This document shows positions 27,022 through 36,305 of a stretch of DNA of 58,696 bases, one piece after another. Below the pieces are notes generated by a model. The model worked only from the letters and a program-made list of their open reading frames with translations, made no database searches and was not told the origin of the DNA. Positions within the stretch are counted from its first letter, which is position 1. Each line of letters opens with the position of its first letter. Source of the stretch: Akkermansia sp. (GTDB taxonomy: Bacteria > Verrucomicrobiota > Verrucomicrobiia > Verrucomicrobiales > Akkermansiaceae); contig JAFZHC010000036.1 of assembly GCA_017555025.1 (NCBI GenBank), positions 1 through 58,696 on the forward strand. The letters run 5' to 3'. The translations under genes and the position numbers were made by a program.

Positions 27022-27074
27022 CAAATTTTGCACACTCTGTGCAGTTTTTCTTGCTTTTCCCTGCAAAATTTGCT
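27020..27074. repeat. 55 bp direct repeat flanking the AbiE cassette, right copy
   Basis: 52 of 55 positions match the left copy 1.54 kb upstream. It has perfect 12 bp terminal inverted repeats and completes the abiEii stop codon. It may be an insertion footprint, a recombination site or a duplicated operator. Confidence 0.85.
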
Positions 27075-27126
27075 GAAAAACTTCCGTACATTAAGCAAGT
27101 AGCGCCAAGAAAGTCAGGCATAATAC

Positions 27127-27154
27127 TTGACATCCGGTCGAAAAAGCACATAAT
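27127..27154 (+). promoter_or_regulatory. Promoter for the MarR-family gene
   Basis: TTGACA (27127-27132), 16 bp, CATAAT (27149-27154); start ATG at 27167, leader about 6 nt. Confidence 0.5.
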
Positions 27155-27166
27155 AAAACCAACTTT

Positions 27167-27601
27167 ATGAGCGATACAGATAGTGATTTTTTTCAGCGTT
27201 GGATGACTTTGTGGAAGAATATCGACAACGCCTTCAATGCGGTTCTGCGCCGTGTGCACCTTTCGTACAATGAATACCTGCTGCTGGAGAGCCTGCAAGC
27301 CGCCCCGCAGGGCATGGAGCCCTCAGCCTTGGCCGATGCCCGTGAACTGAGCCGCCAGCATGTTAACCTGCTGCTGCGCCAACTGGAGGCCGCTGGCCTT
27401 ATTACCCGCACAGGAGCTACGGTAGACAAGCGCCGCCGCATCATCGCGCTCTCCCCTGCCGGTGCCGAAATGCTCTCCAATATCAAAACATCCTGGATGG
27501 AGCTGGATGCAGCCGGTTGGGCTTCCTTTGCCCCGTATGAGCGAGGGCGCATCATCTCCCTACTGGAGCATTACTACGCCACGCTGGCGGAGCAGGCTTA
27601 A
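27167..27601 (+). CDS. MarR family transcriptional regulator
   Basis: A 144-residue protein with the MarR winged-helix layout: an N-terminal dimerisation helix, the LSYNEYLLLESLQAAPQGM segment, the recognition helix LSRQHVNLLLRQLEAAGLI, and the wing TRTGATVDKRRRIIALSPAGAE. The long C-terminal helix follows. It binds DNA as a dimer, and regulators of this family often respond to phenolic ligands or oxidants. The nearest genes (AbiE cassette and the convergent carB) give no hint of its target. It is likely transcribed alone. Confidence 0.9.
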   Translation: MSDTDSDFFQRWMTLWKNIDNAFNAVLRRVHLSYNEYLLLESLQAAPQGMEPSALADARELSRQHVNLLLRQLEAAGLITRTGATVDKRRRIIALSPAGAEMLSNIKTSWMELDAAGWASFAPYERGRIISLLEHYYATLAEQA

Positions 27602-27650
27602 ATAATCCGGCCTATATCACAAAGCGGATAATTTCGCTCAAGTCATTTAC

Positions 27651-27688
27651 GAGAAAGGGCGGTCTTTGCAGACCGCCCTTTCCATTTT
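27651..27688. terminator. Bidirectional terminator between marR-like gene and carB
   Basis: A 13 bp perfect stem (GAAAGGGCGGTCT with AGACCGCCCTTTC) and a 4 nt loop lie between two convergent gene ends, with T-rich DNA on the right side. Confidence 0.8.
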
Positions 27689-27712
27689 AATGGTTCAGCC
27701 AGGTTCTCGCTC

Positions 27713-30700
27713 TCAGTTGGCAGCGTGGAACTCCTGCAATGTGCGCACTCCGGCCACCTTGTTCTTGTTGTACAGAATAGCTGCGGCACAAGCACGGGCG
27801 GAGGAAAGATCCGTAGCGTAGGACACCTTGGTGTTGACGGTAGCGGCACGGATAGCCACTTCGTCCTCACGGGCGTCATGAGAGCCGGGTGTATTGATAA
27901 CGAAGGCGATATCGCCATTCTTAATACGGTCCACAATGTTGGGGCGACGACCCTCGAGCACCTTGTAAGCGCGCTCACACTCAATACCGTTCTGCAGCAG
28001 GTGAATCATCGTGCCCTTGGTGGCGCAGATGTCGAACCCGGCGTCGGCAATATTGCGGGCAATTTCCGTTACCGTCTCCTTATCGCGGTCGTGCACGGAG
28101 ATGAAGACGAGCCCCTTCTCAGGCAGCGGGTTGAAGGCGGAAATCTGGCTCTTCATGTAAGCCAGCTCAGGGTCGGTATCGATGCCCATCACCTCACCGG
28201 TAGAGTGCATCTCCGGTCCCAGAACAACGTCGATGCCAGGGAAACGGTTCCAGGGGAACACGGCCTCCTTAACGGTGTAGTAGGGCGGCACGATTTCCTT
28301 GGTGAAACCGAGCTCGCTGAGCTTCATACCGCTCATCACCTTGGCAGCCAGCTTAGCCAGCGGCACACCAATGGACTTAGAGACGAAGGGAACCGTACGG
28401 GAAGCGCGGGGGTTTACCTCAATTACATAGAGCTGTTCATCCTTAATGGCGAACTGGCAATTCATGAGCCCCTTCACGTTAAGCTTGGCGGCGAGCTCCT
28501 TGGCAGCGCGCATCATCTCAGTGTGCATCTTGTCGCTCACCTTGTTGGGCGGAATCATACAGGCGGAGTCACCGGAGTGAATACCGGCGGGCTCAACGTG
28601 CTGCATAATGGCACCTACCACGCTCATCTCGCCGTCGGCAATAACGTCCACGTCGATTTCCAGAGCATTCTGCAGGAAGCGGTCTACCAGCACAGGACGC
28701 TCGGGAGAGGCATCCACAGCCTCGCGCATGTAGGTGCGCAGCTCCTGCTCATCGTACACAATCATCATGGCGCGGCCACCCAGCACGAAGGAGGGGCGAA
28801 CCAGCACCGGGAAACCGATGCGCTGAGCAACAGCTACGGCCTCCTCTTCATTTGTGGCGGTACCGGCCTCAGCCTGGCGCAGGCCAATCTCGTCCAGCAG
28901 GGCGGAGAAGTACTTGCGGTCCTCAGCCAGCTCAATGCTGCGGGGGCTGGTGCCGATAATGGGTACACCACGCTCAGCAAGAGCAGCGGCGAGGTTCAGC
29001 GGGGTCTGACCACCGAACTGCACGATGACACCCACGGGTTTCTCAACGTCGCAGATATTGAGCACGTCCTCAAGAGTGAGCGGCTCGAAGTAGAGCTTGT
29101 CGGAGGTATCGTAGTCGGTGGAAACCGTCTCGGGGTTGGAGTTGACCATGATGGTCTCGTAGCCCAGCTCCTTCAACGCGAAAGAGGCGTGCACACAGCA
29201 GTAGTCGAACTCAATACCCTGACCGATGCGGTTGGGGCCACCGCCCAGAATCATAATCTTCTTGCGGTCGGAGATGCGAGCCTCCTGCTCCTCACCGTAG
29301 GAGGAGTAGTAATAGGGCGTAATAGCCTCGAACTCAGAGGCGCAGGTATCCACCAGACGATAGGTAGGCAGAATACCCTTTTCCTTTCGCTCAGCACGCA
29401 CTTCATCCTCGGAGCAACCGCGAGCATAAGCAATCTGGCGGTCGGAGAAGCCCAGCTTCTTAGCCTCGCGCAGGTCGAGAGTCTTCAGCTGCATACCGGC
29501 CTCAGCCAGCTGCTGCAGCTGGTCAATGAACCACGGGTCAATCTGAGTAAGGTCAACAATCTCCTCAGCGGTGAAGCCGTTGACAAATGCGGTCTGAATC
29601 CAGAAGATACGGTCGGCATTCGGCACGGAAAGCTTAGCAGCAATCTCCTGACGAGTGGGGTTCTGAGGCTCCTTGGCATCGAAACCAAAGCCCCAGCGAC
29701 CGGTCTCCAGAGAGCGGAGAGCCTTCTGCAGGGATTCCTTGAAAGTAGCACCGATACTCATCACCTCACCCACGCTCTTCATGGCGGTGGTCAGGCGCTC
29801 ATCGGCCTTCTTAAACTTCTCGAAGGTGAAGCGGGGCACCTTGCACACCACATAGTCAATAGTCGGCTCGAAAGAGGCCGGGGAAACCTTAGTGATGTCG
29901 TTGCGAAGCTCATCAAGCGTGTAACCGACGGCCAGCTTGGCAGAGAACTTGGCAATGGGGAAACCCGTAGCCTTGGAGGCCAGAGCCGAGGAGCGGCTCA
30001 CGCGGGGGTTCATCTCGATAACCACCTGACGACCGGTGCGCGGGCACACAGCAAACTGAATGTTACTGCCACCGCTCTTCACACCAATCTCACGAATGAT
30101 GGCAAAGGAAGCGTCGCGCAGCTCTGCATACTCGCGAGCGGTCAGGGTCATGGCCGGTGCCACAGTAATGGAGTCGCCCGTGTGCACACCCATGGGGTCA
30201 AGGTTCTCAATGGAGCAGATGGTGATGCAGTTGTCGGCGCAGTCACGCATAACCTCCATTTCGATTTCCTTCCAACCCAGCAGAGACTCTTCGATAAGCA
30301 CCTCATGCACCGGGGAAAGATCAAGACCACGCTGTACAATCTCCTCGTATTCAGCCTTGTTGTAAGCAATACCGCCACCGGTACCACCCAGCGTGAAGGC
30401 CGGGCGAATAATCATGGGGTAGTTGCCAATCACATTCTTAGCAATGTCCCATGCTTCGGCCATATTGTGAGCCACGCCCGAAGCCGGCACATCCAGCCCG
30501 ATTTTCAGCATGGCGTCCTTAAAGCGCTGACGGTCTTCACCCTTGTCGATAGCATCGGCATCAGCACCAATCACACGCACACCGTACTTCTCCAGCACGC
30601 CCGTGCGGTGCAGCTCCATAGCGGCGTTCAATGCCGTCTGGCCACCCAGCGTGGGCAGCAAGGCATCCGGCTGCTCGCGGGCAATAATCTTCTCAATGTA

Positions 30701-30916
30701 CTCAGGAGTAAGCGGCTCAATGTAAGTGCGCGGTGCTGTCTCCGGGTCCGTCATGATAGTGGCGGGGTTGGAATTGACAAGCACTACCTCGTAACCCTCT
30801 TCTCTCAAAGTCTTACAAGCCTGGGTGCCGGAGTAGTCAAACTCACACCCCTGCCCGATGATGATGGGGCCCGAACCGATGACCAATATCTTCTTGATAG
30901 ACGTGTCCTTAGGCAT
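27713..30916 (-). CDS. carB: Carbamoyl-phosphate synthase large subunit
   Basis: A 1067-residue enzyme of normal length. It has two homologous ATP-grasp halves, each opened by a [17 protein letters not shown] or [16 protein letters not shown] block. A C-terminal methylglyoxal-synthase-like allosteric domain follows (about residues 935-1067, [14 protein letters not shown] onward). It makes carbamoyl phosphate from bicarbonate, ammonia delivered by CarA, and two ATP for pyrimidine and arginine synthesis. The ATG at 30916 ([16 protein letters not shown]) is the canonical start. A TATACT box sits 5 bp upstream of it without an obvious -35 box. carA is not adjacent. Confidence 0.96.
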   Translation of the reverse strand: MPKDTSIKKILVIGSGPIIIGQGCEFDYSGTQACKTLREEGYEVVLVNSNPATIMTDPETAPRTYIEPLTPEYIEKIIAREQPDALLPTLGGQTALNAAMELHRTGVLEKYGVRVIGADADAIDKGEDRQRFKDAMLKIGLDVPASGVAHNMAEAWDIAKNVIGNYPMIIRPAFTLGGTGGGIAYNKAEYEEIVQRGLDLSPVHEVLIEESLLGWKEIEMEVMRDCADNCITICSIENLDPMGVHTGDSITVAPAMTLTAREYAELRDASFAIIREIGVKSGGSNIQFAVCPRTGRQVVIEMNPRVSRSSALASKATGFPIAKFSAKLAVGYTLDELRNDITKVSPASFEPTIDYVVCKVPRFTFEKFKKADERLTTAMKSVGEVMSIGATFKESLQKALRSLETGRWGFGFDAKEPQNPTRQEIAAKLSVPNADRIFWIQTAFVNGFTAEEIVDLTQIDPWFIDQLQQLAEAGMQLKTLDLREAKKLGFSDRQIAYARGCSEDEVRAERKEKGILPTYRLVDTCASEFEAITPYYYSSYGEEQEARISDRKKIMILGGGPNRIGQGIEFDYCCVHASFALKELGYETIMVNSNPETVSTDYDTSDKLYFEPLTLEDVLNICDVEKPVGVIVQFGGQTPLNLAAALAERGVPIIGTSPRSIELAEDRKYFSALLDEIGLRQAEAGTATNEEEAVAVAQRIGFPVLVRPSFVLGGRAMMIVYDEQELRTYMREAVDASPERPVLVDRFLQNALEIDVDVIADGEMSVVGAIMQHVEPAGIHSGDSACMIPPNKVSDKMHTEMMRAAKELAAKLNVKGLMNCQFAIKDEQLYVIEVNPRASRTVPFVSKSIGVPLAKLAAKVMSGMKLSELGFTKEIVPPYYTVKEAVFPWNRFPGIDVVLGPEMHSTGEVMGIDTDPELAYMKSQISAFNPLPEKGLVFISVHDRDKETVTEIARNIADAGFDICATKGTMIHLLQNGIECERAYKVLEGRRPNIVDRIKNGDIAFVINTPGSHDAREDEVAIRAATVNTKVSYATDLSSARACAAAILYNKNKVAGVRTLQEFHAAN

Positions 30917-31133
30917 GGTACAGTATAAACTTGCAGATATATGCCACACTTCCCCCCAAAATGCAAGCCTTTTTTTGATTTTTCTTCATTGACAGCTCCT
31001 AAAAATTCAAACAAACAGCCCACTAAACGACTTAGTACCGTACTGAAAACCATTTGCTCAAGCAGCACAATGAACGTCCGTAAGAAATTACATTTTGAAC
31101 TCCTATCATCTACTTATTTGAAGCTGCCCTCGT

Positions 31134-32159
31134 TTAATGTTCGTTAGCTCGAATCATACTTTCAGTCCACTTCACGAAATAGTCTAAAGTCGGAGTATCA
31201 ACGCCTACCTCTCTGGCGTAATCACATATGGGCTTTGTTCCCCACGCTATGTCTTCAGTAAAATAGCGAGACTCAAAATTCGGCACCCAGCCTTTACTTA
31301 CTTGTTTCATGGGTGAAAGAATACCTTTGAACGCAGTTATCGAGTTAATTTTCTGAGTCAACGCTTTCACCGTAAGTGATTCATAATATTCCTTCACAGG
31401 AATGATATCTTTTCCGATAGTCATACCTGAACATTTTTCACAGATTTTTAGCAATTCCTCATCGGCCTGAATATAAAGTTCACTACTCGCATCAGTCCAC
31501 TCCTCATAGAAGAAAAAGTTACGTGGATAATACACCCCTTTTTCATAGTTTCTGAACAAATCAACTAATCGAGATGGATGCAGCAAAGGATTTGAGTTCG
31601 TCAGAAGAAATGGATATGCGCTTGAAAGTTGAACCAAAGGAGTGTCAAACAACTCTTCCAGAAGAGGAGTATAACATTCCATATCTTCATGTGCATACCA
31701 AACACGGTTGATATCTCTGCTACCCAACACCGAAACGGAGTGCCCATATATTTCCGTTCTGCTGATAAAAGGGACCTTGTACAATGCACACAACTTCTTA
31801 TTATACCAGCGATGCTCCTTTTCCATGTTCAGCAAAGCCGGCATACCGGGAGCATAAACTAACAGAGCATCTTTGCTGAGATAGGGATAGATTTGTTCCG
31901 TTACACCCGCAATTGCATATCTGGGTAACGAGATAATAACAACATCGCTGTCACTTACTATCTCAGGACAAGAACTTACTGAAGCGAGCTGCACCTCTCG
32001 TGAATCCCCATCAAAAAAGTACGAGGAAAGCTTGTTGCCCCATTGCTGAGGACGACGGGTATACACATGAACCCGATGCCCCTTTCGAGCCAAGTATGCA
32101 GCTTGAGCATGGGTCAAATTTCCCCCACCACACAACGTTATGTTTAAAACGTCAGCCAT
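31134..32159 (-). CDS. NAD(P)-dependent opine dehydrogenase-like protein
   Basis: A 341-residue protein of the octopine/nopaline dehydrogenase family. The N-terminal Rossmann domain opens with LCGGGNLTHAQAAYLARKGH. The C-terminal helical domain holds a conserved-looking SNPLLHPSRLVD block with the candidate catalytic His, and a RYFTEDIAWG...PTLDYF segment. Such enzymes reductively join an amino group to a 2-oxo acid. Its gene is last in the polysaccharide operon, 12 bp after a nucleotidyltransferase/PLP fusion, so its likely substrate is an amine made by that neighbour rather than a free amino acid. That substrate is an inference. Confidence 0.8.
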   Translation of the reverse strand: MADVLNITLCGGGNLTHAQAAYLARKGHRVHVYTRRPQQWGNKLSSYFFDGDSREVQLASVSSCPEIVSDSDVVIISLPRYAIAGVTEQIYPYLSKDALLVYAPGMPALLNMEKEHRWYNKKLCALYKVPFISRTEIYGHSVSVLGSRDINRVWYAHEDMECYTPLLEELFDTPLVQLSSAYPFLLTNSNPLLHPSRLVDLFRNYEKGVYYPRNFFFYEEWTDASSELYIQADEELLKICEKCSGMTIGKDIIPVKEYYESLTVKALTQKINSITAFKGILSPMKQVSKGWVPNFESRYFTEDIAWGTKPICDYAREVGVDTPTLDYFVKWTESMIRANEH

Positions 32160-32171
32160 ACTTTCCCTGTT

Positions 32172-33992
32172 TCAGAGTTGCTTCATTGCCTCGGTTAAGG
32201 CATTATTATCCTTCGTATCGCGTACCGCGATACGAATAAAGTTGCGTCCTTTCATGGCGTTTTTGCCACTACAATCTTTAATGAGGATATTGTACTTCTC
32301 AAGGAGAGTCTCTGTAAGCTGGCGAGAAGTATAAGGCGGCAGCACTTCACAAAGGAAATAATTCGCCTGACTGGGCAGAACACGAAGGAAAGGAATGACC
32401 GAAAGTTCATTCATAAAGCGCTTACGCTCATTCATAAACTGAACACAGGCCTGCTGATAATTTTTCTCGTATTTGCCGAAAATCTGCATGTAGAACTCAC
32501 CCAGAGAATTAATATTCCAGATAGCGACCTCCTTCTTAAGCCAAGCGATAAAATCTTTATCACTACTTGCCATAATACCAAGTCGAAGGCCTGGCACGCC
32601 ATATGATTTGGAAATACTCTTCACCACAATCATATGCGGATAACTTTCCAAAATATCATTACACAGCAACGTGTTATTCGGAGTCCCCTCAGAGAAGTCC
32701 ACAAAAGACTCATCGACAATCAATCGAATTCCTTTATTGCGACTCCATATACACAATCTCAACAAATCAGCTTTAGCTATAAAATTACCACTAGGATTAT
32801 CCGGATTTACCAATAACAAAGTACTAATGTCTTTGTCGTTAAAATAATCCATAAGATTGTCTGCAGTATAGGAGAAATCTTGTCCCTCCGTTTCATAAGC
32901 AACCACACTCTCTCTGCTCAAGCGATTGGGATACTCTTCAAATGTAGGCAAAATGACACCCAACTTACCTTCAAGTGATTCCATGAGAGCTTTAATAAGC
33001 TCAGCTGCACCATTACCCACGCAGACATAATCCTGTCTGATACCAAAATATTTTCCGGCCAACAAACTGTTCACGCGCATACCTGAAGGATAATCGCGCA
33101 CAAGCTTTTCAAAATTAGCCTTCAGCTCAGACATCAGTCTATCATTGGGGAAATAAGGATTCACCAGATAACAGAAATCAAGGATACGGGGATAACGCCA
33201 ATAACCACCGTACCGCCCCTCCATCTTGCGAAGCTTTACAGAAGGCTCGCAGAACATGGACTCAGCAATATCCAAATCTTGCACATCGTCAATCTCATAC
33301 CAAGCCTCCCCATTTAATATCAACGCTTTAATTTCCGGCTTATCTAACAGAGCAATTACTCGCAAAACCTGTTCGTAGTACTCATTGTTACCAAGAGCTT
33401 TGCTATATGCTGCCAAGAAAGGTACATAATGTGAGCATGAAAACTCTTTACTGAATTTGTAAATGTTTACAGTCTTGTAATATTCTTCCGTAGCCTCATA
33501 TGAAAATTTTGAACCGGGAATAAAACGCTTGATGTTATCCTCTTCATCTAGTGTTACGACTGTTCCATCCATCCAACTTTCAAACTTATCAACCAACGCT
33601 AAGCTGGGATAAGGATTCTGTACTATACAATCAATAACCGAATCCTCAAAAATAAGGTCAGACTCGAAGAGCAGAGAATCTTCAGCCAACAAATAATCTT
33701 TTGCCAGATACAGCGAATAGATATTGTTTGTAGTAGCATAAATAGGATTATCTACATACTCTACCGGACACGTAATCCCCAAAGTAGATACAAACTCTTG
33801 CAGTTTCTTCCCTTCATATCCTGTGACAATAACAATCTTGGAAAGAGGTTCCGGGGTTCGCACCTTTTCTAATTGACGCAAAAGACGCTCAATCAAAGTA
33901 ACCCCATTTACCTTGACCATGCACTTAGTGTTGTTTTGTGTGAGATCGCCAAGGCGCTTACCCATACCTGCTGCGAGAATAATAGCTTGCAT
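32172..33992 (-). CDS. Nucleotidyltransferase fused to a fold-type I PLP enzyme
   Basis: A 606-residue two-domain protein. Residues 1 to about 245 are a sugar/choline-phosphate nucleotidyltransferase: LAAGMGKRLGDLTQNNTKCM (the usual Pro is Thr), then DLIFEDS and WYEIDDVQDLDIAES. Residues from about 255 to 606 resemble HisC/CobD enzymes, with VCVGNGAAELIKAL, LLVNPDNPSGNF, VDESFVDF, and the PLP Lys462 in SISKSYGVPGLRLG. CobD-like enzymes decarboxylate phospho-threonine or phospho-serine, while HisC-like ones transaminate. Together the domains could make a CDP-activated amino alcohol such as CDP-ethanolamine. The TagB/F-like transferase upstream and the opine dehydrogenase downstream fit that idea. 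Domain calls are firm; the reaction is inferred. Confidence 0.85.
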   Translation of the reverse strand: MQAIILAAGMGKRLGDLTQNNTKCMVKVNGVTLIERLLRQLEKVRTPEPLSKIVIVTGYEGKKLQEFVSTLGITCPVEYVDNPIYATTNNIYSLYLAKDYLLAEDSLLFESDLIFEDSVIDCIVQNPYPSLALVDKFESWMDGTVVTLDEEDNIKRFIPGSKFSYEATEEYYKTVNIYKFSKEFSCSHYVPFLAAYSKALGNNEYYEQVLRVIALLDKPEIKALILNGEAWYEIDDVQDLDIAESMFCEPSVKLRKMEGRYGGYWRYPRILDFCYLVNPYFPNDRLMSELKANFEKLVRDYPSGMRVNSLLAGKYFGIRQDYVCVGNGAAELIKALMESLEGKLGVILPTFEEYPNRLSRESVVAYETEGQDFSYTADNLMDYFNDKDISTLLLVNPDNPSGNFIAKADLLRLCIWSRNKGIRLIVDESFVDFSEGTPNNTLLCNDILESYPHMIVVKSISKSYGVPGLRLGIMASSDKDFIAWLKKEVAIWNINSLGEFYMQIFGKYEKNYQQACVQFMNERKRFMNELSVIPFLRVLPSQANYFLCEVLPPYTSRQLTETLLEKYNILIKDCSGKNAMKGRNFIRIAVRDTKDNNALTEAMKQL

Positions 33993-34034
33993 ATTCTTAT
34001 ATTGCTTATTATTAAAAATTGATAAATTAACGAA

Positions 34035-35339
34035 TTACTTCCTATTTAGGAATAAAGCCTCAGAAATATAATTTAGTGCCGACTCTGTAGCATGCGGGTA
34101 ATTGTACGCAACCTCTTTTCTAGTATAATCAACCCGATCCTTTTGCATAACATCATCTTCAGCAAGAATCACCTGACGTATAAAATCATCGATATCCTGA
34201 GCGCAACGAGCTAAATATGAACGCTTCAGCATATCTTTAGCATTACCAATAAAGAATTTATCCACAATCTCCTCATCTTTAAGCATAAAGCAAACCGGCT
34301 TTTCCGTATAGAGGTATTCTGCCATAAATGAAGAACAATCATGTATCATACCATCGGAATTAGCAAAAGTTTCAAAGTAAGAACCGCCATTCTGAAAAAT
34401 AGCATTAGGGTATTCTTCCCAAGTTCTAAAATACTGCAACGCTCTCGACTCACCCCATACTTCAGACAATTTACCTTTTAAAAGAGGATGGGGGCGGAAT
34501 ACAAAATCAATCTGAGGATAACGAACGGGAAGTGATACCAGACAGTCTGCAAACTCCATGAAAGCAGAAATACCGAAATACTCCTTATCTTGCGGCAAAA
34601 TGGTATGATGTGGGGCAATAATAATTTTTTTCCGTTCTCGCGGATACTGCTTTACAAAAGCAAAATCATCCATCTTTATATAACCCGTCAATTTCAGATT
34701 AGAGCCACCGTTAATCATGTGTGCCGAGAGCTCCTTCAAAAGATATGGAGATTCACAAAACACCAGCCAGTTCAGAGAGTAAAACAGAGATTTCGCATTG
34801 TAGAGCGAAACACATGATGATGGATAGCCATAATTGAAAAAAATCGGCAAAGCGTAACGAAAAAGATAACTGATTCTGTAAAACTCGTGAGTCATTCCAT
34901 CATATGGATTAGCCGAACAGACAATATCCATTTCAGCCGAAAAGTCCTTATACTCATTTGTTATTTCATCCCATGATTTAAAAACTTTACCGGGATAACG
35001 ACCAGAAAGAGTACTGTACGTTTTTTCTCTCTGCTCACGCTCATGCTGAATACCTCTGCTTACATCAGGAACAACCAGAATATAAGGTTCATAGCGCTTA
35101 TCTTTCAGCATCTTTTCATATAGCGGAGCTCCCTGAAAAACGCTGTCAAACACTACCATAAAACAGACCTTCACCGGACGCTGAAGAGCTTGCACTCTGG
35201 TCAGAACTTTACATTGACTTTTCAGGTTATCTTTATATTGCTCTACATCACGCTGTATTTTCAGATAATTACGCAGTTTGTGACGCCACTTTTTACAAGG
35301 AGCAATCTTAGAAATAAATCGTAAAAGAAGGGTTCTCAT
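34035..35339 (-). CDS. TagB/TagF-like polyol-phosphate transferase
   Basis: A protein of about 434 residues starting at the ATG at 35339 (MRTLLLRFISKIA); an in-frame TTG lies 13 codons upstream. The C-terminal half has the marks of CDP-glycerol:glycerophosphotransferases: IIIAPHHTILP, FVFRPHPLLKG, and DGMIHDCSSFMAEYLYTEKPV. These enzymes move a phospho-polyol from its CDP carrier to a sugar or a growing chain in the cytoplasm. Here it is next to a gene that could make a CDP-amino-alcohol, so it probably decorates the glycan with a phosphodiester-linked group rather than building teichoic acid. The DNA is low in GC. Confidence 0.8.
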   Translation of the reverse strand: MRTLLLRFISKIAPCKKWRHKLRNYLKIQRDVEQYKDNLKSQCKVLTRVQALQRPVKVCFMVVFDSVFQGAPLYEKMLKDKRYEPYILVVPDVSRGIQHEREQREKTYSTLSGRYPGKVFKSWDEITNEYKDFSAEMDIVCSANPYDGMTHEFYRISYLFRYALPIFFNYGYPSSCVSLYNAKSLFYSLNWLVFCESPYLLKELSAHMINGGSNLKLTGYIKMDDFAFVKQYPRERKKIIIAPHHTILPQDKEYFGISAFMEFADCLVSLPVRYPQIDFVFRPHPLLKGKLSEVWGESRALQYFRTWEEYPNAIFQNGGSYFETFANSDGMIHDCSSFMAEYLYTEKPVCFMLKDEEIVDKFFIGNAKDMLKRSYLARCAQDIDDFIRQVILAEDDVMQKDRVDYTRKEVAYNYPHATESALNYISEALFLNRK

Positions 35340-35395
35340 GTTTACACAATCTCTTATTTTCTTAAGATATAGCAGCAATTTTTTGTCCTACAACT

Positions 35396-36304
35396 TTATT
35401 TTCTAGTCACAATGAATGTACAAGCACGCCAGATGAGCCACAGCAACTGCATAAATAATCGAAATACCCGATAGAACACATTCTTACGCTCCGTTCGCCC
35501 CAATATCCATAAAGGAAGCATGCGCAAGTCCAAATCGATTCTGCGACAAAATGGATAACATGAACGCAAAATTCGTTTGTACGTTAACCAGTTACATTCC
35601 GCATAGCGCCCCGTTGCACCCGATGACGAAATTGATTGAGAATGCACACGATAAAAAACGGTTGGAGAAGAACAATGCCAAATCGTATACCCGGAAGCCA
35701 ATATTTTAGCAAAAAGAGGACGATCTTCAATGTTACGGAATAACTCCGGTACATAACCAATCTCCTTCAGTAGCTTAGATGCAACAAAGAACGTAGGAGC
35801 ATTCACCCAGAAATTGGGTTTTCGATACACATATTCAAGGTCAACAAAAGCATCTCCCGGCCCCCCGGAAGAATAGGTAAGTTTCTCGGGCGATAAAATA
35901 TCCGAATCGTCTGTAAAAGTACGTAAGGCTGAATAGGCAAATGACACCTTATGCTCAACAGCAGCTTGTAACAACGTAACAAGCGCATCATCCATTAGTA
36001 TGTCGTCACCAGCAATAACTTTAATCCAATCACCGCTACATTTTTTATAACAGGAGTTAATGTTTGCTACAACTCCTCGATTCTCAGGAGCCCTGACAAC
36101 TTCACACCGCACAAAACGAGACCGATTCCTAGAAAGCCAATTCTCACAAATAGCAATAGTATCATCCTTAGAACAATCATCCCCAATGATGAGTTCCAAC
36201 TCACCATCATAATTTTGTCGATAGATACTATTCAGCGTGGACTCAACATACAAAGCCGAATTGTATGTGAGCACCACAATACTGATTAAGGGAGAACCAG
36301 ACAT
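35396..36304 (-). CDS. Glycosyltransferase family 2
   Basis: A 302-residue GT-A type glycosyltransferase. The start SIVVLTYNSALYVESTLNSI, the metal and donor segment LELIIGDDCSKDDT, and GDWIKVIAGDDILMDD (the DxD-like site) are typical. The C-terminus is aromatic and basic (LLWLIWRACTFIVTRK) and may dock on the membrane. It adds one sugar during repeat-unit assembly; donor and acceptor are not predictable. It starts 1 bp after the stop of the upstream aminotransferase, so translation is coupled. Confidence 0.9.
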   Translation of the reverse strand: MSGSPLISIVVLTYNSALYVESTLNSIYRQNYDGELELIIGDDCSKDDTIAICENWLSRNRSRFVRCEVVRAPENRGVVANINSCYKKCSGDWIKVIAGDDILMDDALVTLLQAAVEHKVSFAYSALRTFTDDSDILSPEKLTYSSGGPGDAFVDLEYVYRKPNFWVNAPTFFVASKLLKEIGYVPELFRNIEDRPLFAKILASGYTIWHCSSPTVFYRVHSQSISSSGATGRYAECNWLTYKRILRSCYPFCRRIDLDLRMLPLWILGRTERKNVFYRVFRLFMQLLWLIWRACTFIVTRK

Positions 36305-36305
36305 A

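Noticed and set aside
27725..30928. Open frame of over 1000 codons antisense to carB
   Set aside because: It mirrors carB exactly, is rich in His, Leu and Gly from complemented codons, and shows no family motif. It is a shadow of a GC-rich gene.
31134..32159. Reading the Rossmann-fold protein as a UDP-sugar or ketopantoate dehydrogenase
   Set aside because: The GGGNLTHAQAAYLA opening and the helical C-terminal domain with SNPLLHPSRL fit the octopine/nopaline dehydrogenase family better.
34035..35339. Teichoic acid synthesis locus
   Set aside because: Only one TagB/F-like gene is present, with no glycerol-phosphate cytidylyltransferase or TagA/O partner, and the organism is clearly Gram-negative. 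A glycan decoration role fits better.
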